Shown one piece after another: positions 1 through 7,274 of a stretch of 64,000 nt of DNA (the stretch's first letter is position 1; each line of letters begins with the position of its first letter). Source of the stretch: Actinomycetales bacterium. GTDB taxonomy: Bacteria > Actinomycetota > Actinomycetes > S36-B12. The DNA lies in contig WGLX01000037.1 of the NCBI GenBank assembly GCA_016125355.1, positions 1-64,000 on the forward strand, read 5' to 3'. The notes beneath the pieces were generated by a model, which was not told the origin of the DNA, made no database searches, and saw only the letters and a list, made by a program, of their open reading frames with translations. Position numbers and translations under genes: made by a program.

Positions 1-696
1 CCGCGACGCCCCCACAGCCGCGCCGAGGGAGTCGGCCAGCGCCTCGATCACCGAGAAGCCCTCCGCACTGCCCACGCCCCGGCCCCCGGAGACCACGATC
101 GCCGCCTCGGTCAGCTCCGGACGACCGCCCTTGACCGCCGCCGTGCGACCCGTGACCCGCGCCAGCGTCGACGACGGCGACAGCGCCACCGCCACGTCCT
201 GCCGTACGCACGTCGTGGGGGCCGGCTCCGGCGCGACCGCGTTGCCGCGCACGGTGATGATCGGGGTGCCATGCGTGACCCGCGAGTGGACCACCGTCGA
301 CCCGCCGAACACCGACTGCGTGGCCACCAGATCCGCAGACACGTCCACCGCATCCGTGATCACGCCCGACCCGATCTTCACGGCCAACCGTGCCGCCGCC
401 TCCTTGCCATCCGCCGTCGACGACACCAGCACCGCGACGGGCGATGCGGAGCCGACGAGCTGTGCCAGCACTTCCGCGGTCGGAGCCACCGGATGCTCGA
501 CGGTGGCCGCGTCGTCCGCGACGTACACCGTGCCGGCGCCGTACTCACCCAACGCCGCGATGGCAGCGTCGTCGATGCCGGGACCCACCCAGACCGCACT
601 CGGCTCGCCGAGACGACGCGCCAGCGTCAGCAGCTCCAGCGTGACCTTCTTGACCGCGCCATCCGTCTGCTCAACGAGGACCAGGACCTCACCCAT
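1..696 (-). CDS. etfA: Electron transfer flavoprotein alpha subunit (truncated by window edge)
   Basis: The large FAD-binding half of the heterodimeric electron transfer flavoprotein, which passes electrons from acyl-CoA dehydrogenases to the quinone pool. Only the first 232 codons are present, and the reading frame runs off the left edge. The protein begins MGEVLVLVEQTDG. The visible part covers the N-terminal alpha/beta domain and enters the FAD domain at VSGGRGVGSAEGF, ending at GAAVGASR, a highly conserved stretch. A GGGAG-type ribosome site precedes the ATG. It lies 28 bp after etfB on the same strand, the normal etfBA arrangement. The family assignment is secure. Confidence 0.93.
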   Translation of the reverse strand, partial: MGEVLVLVEQTDGAVKKVTLELLTLARRLGEPSAVWVGPGIDDAAIAALGEYGAGTVYVADDAATVEHPVAPTAEVLAQLVGSASPVAVLVSSTADGKEAAARLAVKIGSGVITDAVDVSADLVATQSVFGGSTVVHSRVTHGTPIITVRGNAVAPEPAPTTCVRQDVAVALSPSSTLARVTGRTAAVKGGRPELTEAAIVVSGGRGVGSAEGFSVIEALADSLGAAVGASR

Positions 697-724
697 GACT
701 GTTCTTCTCCCTCTGTCCTGCGAC

Positions 725-1504
725 CTAGATGAACTTCTGCTCGGCGAGGAAGCCGGCGATCTTCATGCCGCCGTCGCCCTCGTCGGTCACGACCGTGCCG
801 GCCGCCTTCGGGGGCCGCGCCGCGAAGTCCGCGACCGCGCTCCACGCCGCAGACAGCCCCAACTGCGCCGGATCCAGGCCCGCCCCCGCGGCATCCAGCG
901 TCTCCACGGGCTTCTTCTTGGCGGCCATGATCCCCTTGAACGACGGGTACCTGGGCTCGTTGATCTTCTCCACCACCGATACCACCGCCGGCATCGACGC
1001 GGTCACGGTCGCATGACCCTCCTCGGTCACCCGCTCGATCGTCACGTCCGACCCGGAGACCTCGACCTGCTGGGCGAACGTCAGCTGCGCCCAACCCAGC
1101 CGCTCCGCCACCATCGCCGGCACCACGGACATGCGCGCATCCGTCGACTCCGACCCGAACACCACCAGGTCGAACCCACGATCCTTCAGCACCTCGGCCA
1201 GCGCATAGCTGGTCGCGAGCGCGTCGGACCCGTGGAAGTCATCCCCGACGAGGTGGATCCCGGAGTCGGCGCCCATGCTCAGCGCCTTGCGGACCGTCTC
1301 CGCGGCGCGCTCCGGGCCCATCGAGACCACGACGACCTCACCGCCATGCGCCTCGACCAGCTTCAGCGACTCCTCGACCGCGTACTCGTCCAGCTCGTTC
1401 ATCACCCCATCCGCCGACTCCCGATCCAGCGTCGCGTCACCGGCGGTCAACTGCTTCTCCGCCCAGGTATCCGGCACCTGCTTCACACACACGGCGATCT
1501 TCAT
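725..1504 (-). CDS. etfB: Electron transfer flavoprotein beta subunit
   Basis: The AMP-binding beta subunit that pairs with EtfA in shuttling electrons out of acyl-CoA dehydrogenation. It is 259 residues, the usual family length. The N-terminus MKIAVCVKQVPDT is diagnostic, and the segment SFKGIMAAKKKPVE near residue 190 matches the conserved signature loop of beta subunits. A GGGAGGACC ribosome site precedes the ATG. The gene is first of the etfBA pair and follows the glucosyltransferase gene by 75 bp. That gap holds a perfect TTACT/AGTAA inverted repeat overlapping a TATATT box, so it probably has its own regulated promoter. Confidence 0.95.
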   Translation of the reverse strand: MKIAVCVKQVPDTWAEKQLTAGDATLDRESADGVMNELDEYAVEESLKLVEAHGGEVVVVSMGPERAAETVRKALSMGADSGIHLVGDDFHGSDALATSYALAEVLKDRGFDLVVFGSESTDARMSVVPAMVAERLGWAQLTFAQQVEVSGSDVTIERVTEEGHATVTASMPAVVSVVEKINEPRYPSFKGIMAAKKKPVETLDAAGAGLDPAQLGLSAAWSAVADFAARPPKAAGTVVTDEGDGGMKIAGFLAEQKFI

Positions 1505-1531
1505 GGGGCTGGTCCTCCCGAACCCAGTTAG

Positions 1532-1545
1532 TTACTCGTCAGTAA
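1532..1545. promoter_or_regulatory. TTACT-N4-AGTAA inverted repeat upstream of etfB
   Basis: Perfect 5-bp half-sites separated by four bases, 28 bp upstream of the etfB start. On the minus strand the repeat overlaps a TATATT hexamer that could be the -10 element. Short palindromes in this position are typical repressor sites. Binding by a TetR-family regulator of fatty-acid catabolism is an inference. No other copy was noticed in the intergenic regions I inspected. Confidence 0.5.
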
Positions 1546-1579
1546 TATAGCGGCACTCGTCCGACCGCGCAGCGGCCCA

Positions 1580-2773
1580 TCACCCCGCGCCGCGGTCGTC
1601 GTCCCCCAGCGCCCTCGCGTACACGGCATCCGTCGACGCCGCGATGGCGGCCCAACCGTACTGTTCCTCGGCCGCCCGTCGCGCTGCGGTCAGGCAGCGT
1701 CGGGCGTGGGACGGATGGGCGAGCATGTCGACGACGGCCTCGGCCAGATCGCCGGCATCACCGGGCGCGAACAGCCGCCCGGTGACCCCATCCTCCACGA
1801 TCCCCGCCAGGCCGCCGGTGCGCGCGGCCACGAGGGGCGTGCCCATCACCATGGCCTCCAGGGCGACGAAGCCGAACGGCTCGTACAGGGACGGCACGAC
1901 CTGCACGTCGCTTGCGGCGACGATCGCCCTCAAGTCCTCGTCGCTGACGTACCCGGCGAAGTGCACGGCATCGGAGAGGCGGCGACGCCGGACGCGATTC
2001 CTCAGCTCCGCCTCAGCGCCGCCGGTGCCGACGATCACGGCGCGCGCATCCGGTACCGACCGTCGGATGACGGGCATGGCGTCGATCAGCGTCTGGACCC
2101 CTTTCTCGGACTCCAGGCGACCGGTGAAGCCGATGAGCGGGGACCCGAACCGATGTCGCATGGCGCGCTTGCGCGACGGGGTCGTCGACCACTCCCGTGG
2201 GTCGATGCCGTTGGGGATGACCGTCAGCACCTCCGGGTCGCAGTCGAACAGGCCGACGACCTCGTGGCGCATGTATTCGCTGCAGACGATCACCTCGTCG
2301 GCCTCGCCGACGACCCACCCCTCGATGGCATCGACGCCGCGCGACAGCGCGGTGCCCAGGACACCGCCCGTGCGCCCCGACTCGGTGGCATGCACGGTGA
2401 GTACGACCGGGAGACCGAGCGCGGACCGCAGCATGATCGACCCCTGGGCGACGAGCCAGTCGTGGACATGCAGGACGTCCGGACGCCAATCGCGCGCGAA
2501 CGGGATCGCCGCCGTTGTGACCGCGGTGTTGAAGCCGAAGCACCACTCGAGGAAACCGTCACGCCAGTCCTCCGGCGCGGGGGCCACGGGAGCCACCCGA
2601 AGGATGCGCACGCCGTGGACGACCTCCTCCGCCGCCGCCCCTTCCCCGGCCTGCGTCACCACGGCGACGTCGTGCCCGAGGGCCGCCTGAGCCTCGGCCA
2701 GGGCATGCACATGCCGACCCAGCCCCCCATAGACCACGGGCGGGTACTCCCAGGACAGGTGCAGGATGCGCAT
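1580..2773 (-). CDS. GT4 glycosyltransferase, Rv3032-like alpha-glucan synthase
   Basis: A retaining GT-B glycosyltransferase of 397 residues. It opens with MRILHLSWEYPPVVYGGLG, whose Gly-rich loop binds the donor nucleotide, and carries the E-x7-E motif EPFGFVALE at residues 298-306. From memory, the best match is M. tuberculosis Rv3032, the alpha-1,4-glucosyltransferase for methylglucose lipopolysaccharide and glycogen, which shares the opening motif and the segment HDWLVA. Rv3032 also lies near etfAB (Rv3028c-Rv3029c), as here. The alternative is GlgM, which makes maltose-1-phosphate, the GlgE substrate. The glycogen genes that follow make either role sensible. It lies 23 bp after the enoyl-CoA hydratase gene. 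No strong ribosome site is visible. Confidence 0.8.
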   Translation of the reverse strand: MRILHLSWEYPPVVYGGLGRHVHALAEAQAALGHDVAVVTQAGEGAAAEEVVHGVRILRVAPVAPAPEDWRDGFLEWCFGFNTAVTTAAIPFARDWRPDVLHVHDWLVAQGSIMLRSALGLPVVLTVHATESGRTGGVLGTALSRGVDAIEGWVVGEADEVIVCSEYMRHEVVGLFDCDPEVLTVIPNGIDPREWSTTPSRKRAMRHRFGSPLIGFTGRLESEKGVQTLIDAMPVIRRSVPDARAVIVGTGGAEAELRNRVRRRRLSDAVHFAGYVSDEDLRAIVAASDVQVVPSLYEPFGFVALEAMVMGTPLVAARTGGLAGIVEDGVTGRLFAPGDAGDLAEAVVDMLAHPSHARRCLTAARRAAEEQYGWAAIAASTDAVYARALGDDDRGAG

Positions 2774-2796
2774 GCGTGCCGGTGATGCCGTCTCGC

Positions 2797-3570
2797 CTAG
2801 TGCCCGGTGAACTCGGCCGGACGCTTCTCGACGAAGGCGGCCATGCCGAGCTTCTGATCGTCCGTGGCGAACAGCCCCGCGAACCGCACCCGCTCGATGT
2901 CGAGACCGGTCTCGAGGTCCACCTCGGTACCTCGGTCGATGGCCTCCTTGGCCGCACGCAACGCCAGGGCGGGACCCTTGGCCAGGCGGGCAGCCAGTCC
3001 CTGGGCCGCGGTGTAGACCTCATCCGCGGGGACGACCTGGTTGACCAGGCCGATCTGCAGGGCCTCGTCGGCCTTGACGTGCCGTCCGGTGAACACCAGA
3101 TCCTTGGCGCGTGCGACGCCGACGAGTCGCGGAAGGCGCTGGGTGCCCCCCGCCCCCGGGATGATGCCCAGCAGGATCTCCGGCTGCCCCAGCTTGGCGT
3201 CGTCAGCCGCGATGCGGAGGTCACAGCACAGGGCGAGCTCGCAACCGCCGCCGAGCGCGTAGCCCGTCACGGCCGCAATGGTCGGCTGCGGGATCCTCGC
3301 CACCGCCGTGAACGCATCCTGCAGGCGCGAGGAGGCGCGGAGCATGTCCTGGTACGACATGTCGGCCATCTCCTTGATATCCGCGCCGGCCGCGAACACC
3401 TTCGGCCCGCCGTAGAGGATCACGGCCCCGACGTCGGCGCGCGCGCCCACCTCGTCGGCAGCGTCGCGGATCTCCTCCTGTACCTGCCGGTTCAGCGCGT
3501 TCATCGGCGGACGCTGGAGAAGGATGGTGGCAACTCCATCGGCGACGTCGACGGACACGAACTCGGCCAT
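2797..3570 (-). CDS. Enoyl-CoA hydratase (crotonase family)
   Basis: Hydrates trans-2-enoyl-CoA to 3-hydroxyacyl-CoA in beta-oxidation. The start used gives 257 residues, the normal crotonase length. It is chosen because GAGGAAG lies just upstream of this ATG, while the reading frame extends 26 codons further without family similarity. The oxyanion-hole segment [10 protein letters not shown] is at residues 59-68. The two catalytic glutamates are E111 ([11 protein letters not shown]) and E131 ([17 protein letters not shown]), 20 residues apart as in rat crotonase (E144/E164). It probably heads a minus-strand unit with the glucosyltransferase and etfBA, and is divergent from glgX. Confidence 0.9.
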   Translation of the reverse strand: MAEFVSVDVADGVATILLQRPPMNALNRQVQEEIRDAADEVGARADVGAVILYGGPKVFAAGADIKEMADMSYQDMLRASSRLQDAFTAVARIPQPTIAAVTGYALGGGCELALCCDLRIAADDAKLGQPEILLGIIPGAGGTQRLPRLVGVARAKDLVFTGRHVKADEALQIGLVNQVVPADEVYTAAQGLAARLAKGPALALRAAKEAIDRGTEVDLETGLDIERVRFAGLFATDDQKLGMAAFVEKRPAEFTGH

Positions 3571-3677
3571 GGCACTTCCTCTCGGATCGGTCGTGGCGGC
3601 GACGGGGAGCCGCGACGTGGGGCGAGCGTATCCGTCCGGTCCTCGCACCTGATCCGCGACCGGACCGGCCCTGTACC

Positions 3678-5792
3678 GTGTGCCGCGTGACGCGCCATGC
3701 CTCGACCGGATGGGACCCGCTGGGCGTCACCCCGGACGGCCGAGGCGGAGCCAATGTCGCCATCTGGGCACAAGGCGCCTCGGGCGTGGAGCTCTGCATC
3801 TTCGACGAGGCCGGCCGCGAGGACCGGATCGCGCTGCACGAGCGGGTCTTCAACGTCTTCCACGGGCACGTCGACGACCTCGCTCCGGGGACCCGCTACG
3901 GCTTCCGGGTGTCCGGGGACTGGAACCCCGCAGTGGGTCACCGCTGGAATCCGGCCAAGCTGCTCCTCGACCCCTACGCCCGGGGCATCGATGGCGCCTT
4001 CCGCCTCAATCCCGCCGTGTTCGGGCATGTCGGGAGCGACGACCTGACGATGAATCCGGTCGACTCAGCACCCTTCGTTCCCAAGAGCGTCGTCGTCGAC
4101 GACTGGTTCGACTGGGGCGACGACCGCTCCCCGGGGACCGCATGGGGCGACACCGTCATCTACGAGACGCACGTGCGGGGCATCACCCGGCTGCACCCGT
4201 CCATCCCTCCTCATGAGCGCGGTACGTATGCAGGGCTCACGCACCCGGCCGTGCTCGAGCACCTGACGACGCTGGGCGTCACGGCAGTCGAGCTGCTGCC
4301 GGTTCACCACTTCGTCGACGAGACGCACCTGCTCGAGGACGGCCTCACCAACTACTGGGGATACAACTCGATCGGCTACTTCGCACCGCACGCCGCGTAC
4401 TCGTCGACGGGGTCGCGCGGCGGCCAGGTCTCCGAGTTCAAGCGGATGGTCAAGGCGCTGCACGAGGCGGGCCTGGAGGTGATCCTCGACGTCGTCTACA
4501 ACCACACCGCCGAGGGCAACCAGCTGGGACCGACCCTGTCCTTCCGGGGCATCGACAACGACGACTACTACCACCTGCGCGACGACGGCCGGTACTACGC
4601 CGACTACACCGGCTGCGGGAACACTCTCGACGTCTCGAAGCCGCATGTACTGCAGCTGGTGATGGACTCGCTCCGGTACTGGGTCACCGAGATGCACGTC
4701 GACGGCTTCCGGTTCGACCTCGCGTCGGCCCTCGCCCGCTCCTTCCACGACGTCAACATGCTGGGCAACTTCATGACGACGATCCAGCAGGATCCGATCC
4801 TGCGCCGGGTCAAGCTCATCGCCGAGCCGTGGGACGTCGGGCCCGGCGGCTACCAGGTCGGCGAGTTCCCGCCTCTGTGGACCGAGTGGAACGACAAGTA
4901 CCGCGACAACGTGCGCGACTGGTGGCGCGGGGCCACCGGGATCGGCGAGCTCGGGTGGCGGCTCTCGGGCTCCGCTGACCTGTACGCCAGCGAGGGACGC
5001 CGCCCGTTCGCCTCGATCAACTTCGTCACCGCGCACGACGGCTTCACGCTCCGGGACCTGGTGACCTACGAGCGCAAGCACAACCTCGACAACCTCGAGG
5101 GCAACCGCGACGGCACCGACAACAACCGCTCCGACAACTACGGCGTCGAGGGCGAGACCGACGACCCGGACGTCAACCGGATCCGCCAACAACAGCTCCG
5201 GAACCTCCTCGCCACCCTGCTGCTGTCGACCGGGGTCCCGATGCTCTGCGGCGGCGACGAGTTCGGCAGGACGCAGCGGGGGAACAACAACGCGTACTGC
5301 CAGGACAACGAGATCTCCTGGTACGACTGGAACTGGGCCCCTTGGCAGTCCGATCTCAAGGTGTTCGCCAGCCAGGTCCTGCACCTGCGGCGCATGCACA
5401 GCGCGTTCCGACAGCGCTACTTCTTCGAGGGCGAGCCGCTCCACGCCGGAGGCCCGAAGGACCTGGCGTGGATCGCCGCCGACGGCCACGAGATCGGCGA
5501 TGACGACTGGCACGATCCGGATGCCCGCACCCTCGGCATGTTCCTGGCCGGGGAGACGCACGGCGTCGACGACGAGGGACGTCCGATCCGGGACGAGTCC
5601 TTCCTCGTGCTCCTGCACGCCGGCGAGTCCGCGATCGACTTCACCCTGCCCGCGGAGCCCTACGCCCGTGCCTACCGGGTCGTCATCGACACGAGCACCG
5701 GCCAGGCGATCGAGGGCGAGGAGGCCGTGCGGGCTGGGACGCCCCTCGAGATCGGACCCCGCAGCCTGATCGTGCTCCACGCGCTCCGCTGA
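3678..5792 (+). CDS. glgX: Glycogen debranching enzyme GlgX (GH13)
   Basis: Hydrolyses alpha-1,6 branches left after phosphorylase action on glycogen. It is 704 residues, with an N-terminal CBM48-like beta domain (about 10-110) followed by a GH13 barrel. The motifs are DVVYNHTAEGN (region I), the nucleophile D347 in GFRFDLAS, the acid/base E383 in AEPWD, and transition-state D454 in TAHDGFTL. The start is GTG. A second GTG nine bases downstream is equally possible, because neither has a clear Shine-Dalgarno. It is divergent from the hydratase gene and followed 26 bp later by a metallophosphoesterase gene. An isoamylase-type TreX specificity cannot be excluded. Confidence 0.92.
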   Translation: MCRVTRHASTGWDPLGVTPDGRGGANVAIWAQGASGVELCIFDEAGREDRIALHERVFNVFHGHVDDLAPGTRYGFRVSGDWNPAVGHRWNPAKLLLDPYARGIDGAFRLNPAVFGHVGSDDLTMNPVDSAPFVPKSVVVDDWFDWGDDRSPGTAWGDTVIYETHVRGITRLHPSIPPHERGTYAGLTHPAVLEHLTTLGVTAVELLPVHHFVDETHLLEDGLTNYWGYNSIGYFAPHAAYSSTGSRGGQVSEFKRMVKALHEAGLEVILDVVYNHTAEGNQLGPTLSFRGIDNDDYYHLRDDGRYYADYTGCGNTLDVSKPHVLQLVMDSLRYWVTEMHVDGFRFDLASALARSFHDVNMLGNFMTTIQQDPILRRVKLIAEPWDVGPGGYQVGEFPPLWTEWNDKYRDNVRDWWRGATGIGELGWRLSGSADLYASEGRRPFASINFVTAHDGFTLRDLVTYERKHNLDNLEGNRDGTDNNRSDNYGVEGETDDPDVNRIRQQQLRNLLATLLLSTGVPMLCGGDEFGRTQRGNNNAYCQDNEISWYDWNWAPWQSDLKVFASQVLHLRRMHSAFRQRYFFEGEPLHAGGPKDLAWIAADGHEIGDDDWHDPDARTLGMFLAGETHGVDDEGRPIRDESFLVLLHAGESAIDFTLPAEPYARAYRVVIDTSTGQAIEGEEAVRAGTPLEIGPRSLIVLHALR

Positions 5793-5806
5793 TCGATCCC
5801 GACGGC

Positions 5807-5812
5807 TAGCGT
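5807..5812 (+). promoter_or_regulatory. Candidate -10 box (TAGCGT) for the metallophosphoesterase gene
   Basis: TAGCGT lies six bases before the ATG at 5819, and no Shine-Dalgarno is present. This spacing implies a transcript beginning at or next to the start codon. The pattern recurs at several genes in this window. Confidence 0.4.
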
Positions 5813-5818
5813 CGTCCC

Positions 5819-7255
5819 ATGCCCCGGCTCATCGTCCTCCTCGCGGCCGCGTCGGCGGCCGTCTGCACCGCCACCGTCGGGCCGGCGGCCGCCGCACACG
5901 CACCGATCGATGCCCCGGCGGGGGTGCTCTCGGCCTACGCGCTCGCCGCACCGCGATCCGAGTCCGCGTCGGGACTGGTGGCGCGCGCGGTCGTGCCGCG
6001 GGGAGCCGCGTGCCCGGCCCTGACGGTACAAGCGCCGCGGGACCCTGCCCGCCGGCTCGCGATGGCCGTGCGTCCTGCTCCTGCCGACACCTCACCGGCC
6101 TTCGAGGCCATCACTGTCTGCTCGCGGGCCATCCCCGCCGGGATGGCGAGGGCGTCGATCGCGGGGACCGCGGTCCCCGCCCACCTTCCGACCAGAGTCC
6201 GTCGCCTGGCGCTGCTCGGGGACTCGGGCTGCCGGATCGCGTCCTGGCAGGTGCAGGACTGCGCCTCGGAGAGTGCATGGCCCCTGGGCCGGCTCGCGCA
6301 GAGCATGGTGGCCGACCGGCCCGATGCGATCCTGTTCAACGGGGACTTCTTCTACCGGGAGGCACCCTGTCCGCCCACGGCCGAGGACCAGTGCGGGTCG
6401 AGCCCGCCGCCGGTGGCGGGCCTGCCGTTCACGGACAGCGCCTACGGATGGATGGCGGATGTCCTGGTCCCCCTTGCTCCCGTGCTCAGCGCCGCACCGC
6501 TGATCGTCGCGCGGGGCAACCACGAGGCCTGCTACCGCGGGGGCAACGGCTACTTCCTGCTCCTGGACCCGCGGGAAGGGACACAGGACACCTGCGCACC
6601 CGTTCGGACGGACAAGGGCCTGAAGGCCGCGCCGACGCTTCCGACCGCCACCTACGCCCTCGACCTACCCGTCTCACCGGGTCGCACCCTGCGCCTTGCC
6701 ATCGTGGACTCCGCAGGCGGCAGCGACACCCAGGTCACGACCTACGCGGACGCACAGCGTCCCGCCTACGCGACGGCCGCGAGGCTGACCGCCCGCCAAC
6801 CGGGGCGCGAGTCCTGGCTGATGACCCACCGGCCGCTGTACGGATACGTGACCGACCAGTTCGCGACACCCGGGGTGCCCTTCAACCCGTGGACATCCCT
6901 CGACCAGTCCGCCGCGGCGTACGGCCTGCTCGATACCTACGACCTGGTGTTCGGCTCGCACGCCCACATCGCCCAGGCGGTGCAGCTGACCGGTCTGCCG
7001 CCGCAGCTCGTCCTCGGCAACGCCGGCACGCTCCTCGACCCGGCGAGCGGGTATCCGCTGCCGACCCAGCCCCTCGACGTGGGCGACGGCCGGGCGTACC
7101 CGTCGCCCAGGTGGGCGTGGGTCGCCGTGCGCTTCGGTTACGCGATCGCGCAACCGGGAGCCGCGCCGGGGCAGTGGCGACTGTCGATGCACGACCCGCA
7201 GGGCAGGCAGTTCGCCCGCTGCGGACTGTCCGATCGCCAGCTGTACTGCCGCTGA
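5819..7255 (+). CDS. Secreted calcineurin-like metallophosphoesterase
   Basis: A predicted exported phosphoesterase of 478 residues with a signal peptide (about residues 1-26, ending in an Ala-rich AAAA/H boundary). The dinuclear-metal motifs occur in order: GDSGCR (near 135), NGDFFYRE, ARGNHEACYRGG, MTHRPLYGY and FGSHAHIAQ. These correspond to the GDxG, GDxx, GNH, H and GHxH blocks of purple-acid-phosphatase-like enzymes, with GSHAH at the last. The substrate cannot be read from the sequence. It follows glgX by 26 bp but has its own TAGCGT box, so co-transcription is uncertain. It is convergent with glgP, 19 bp apart. Confidence 0.8.
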   Translation: MPRLIVLLAAASAAVCTATVGPAAAAHAPIDAPAGVLSAYALAAPRSESASGLVARAVVPRGAACPALTVQAPRDPARRLAMAVRPAPADTSPAFEAITVCSRAIPAGMARASIAGTAVPAHLPTRVRRLALLGDSGCRIASWQVQDCASESAWPLGRLAQSMVADRPDAILFNGDFFYREAPCPPTAEDQCGSSPPPVAGLPFTDSAYGWMADVLVPLAPVLSAAPLIVARGNHEACYRGGNGYFLLLDPREGTQDTCAPVRTDKGLKAAPTLPTATYALDLPVSPGRTLRLAIVDSAGGSDTQVTTYADAQRPAYATAARLTARQPGRESWLMTHRPLYGYVTDQFATPGVPFNPWTSLDQSAAAYGLLDTYDLVFGSHAHIAQAVQLTGLPPQLVLGNAGTLLDPASGYPLPTQPLDVGDGRAYPSPRWAWVAVRFGYAIAQPGAAPGQWRLSMHDPQGRQFARCGLSDRQLYCR

Positions 7256-7274
7256 CCGTGATGCGAGGTCAGAC

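Noticed and set aside
4065-5780. 571-codon open frame antisense to glgX
   Set aside because: Low-complexity Arg/Val/Gly-rich product typical of the reverse frame of a GC-rich gene; glgX with all catalytic motifs explains the region.
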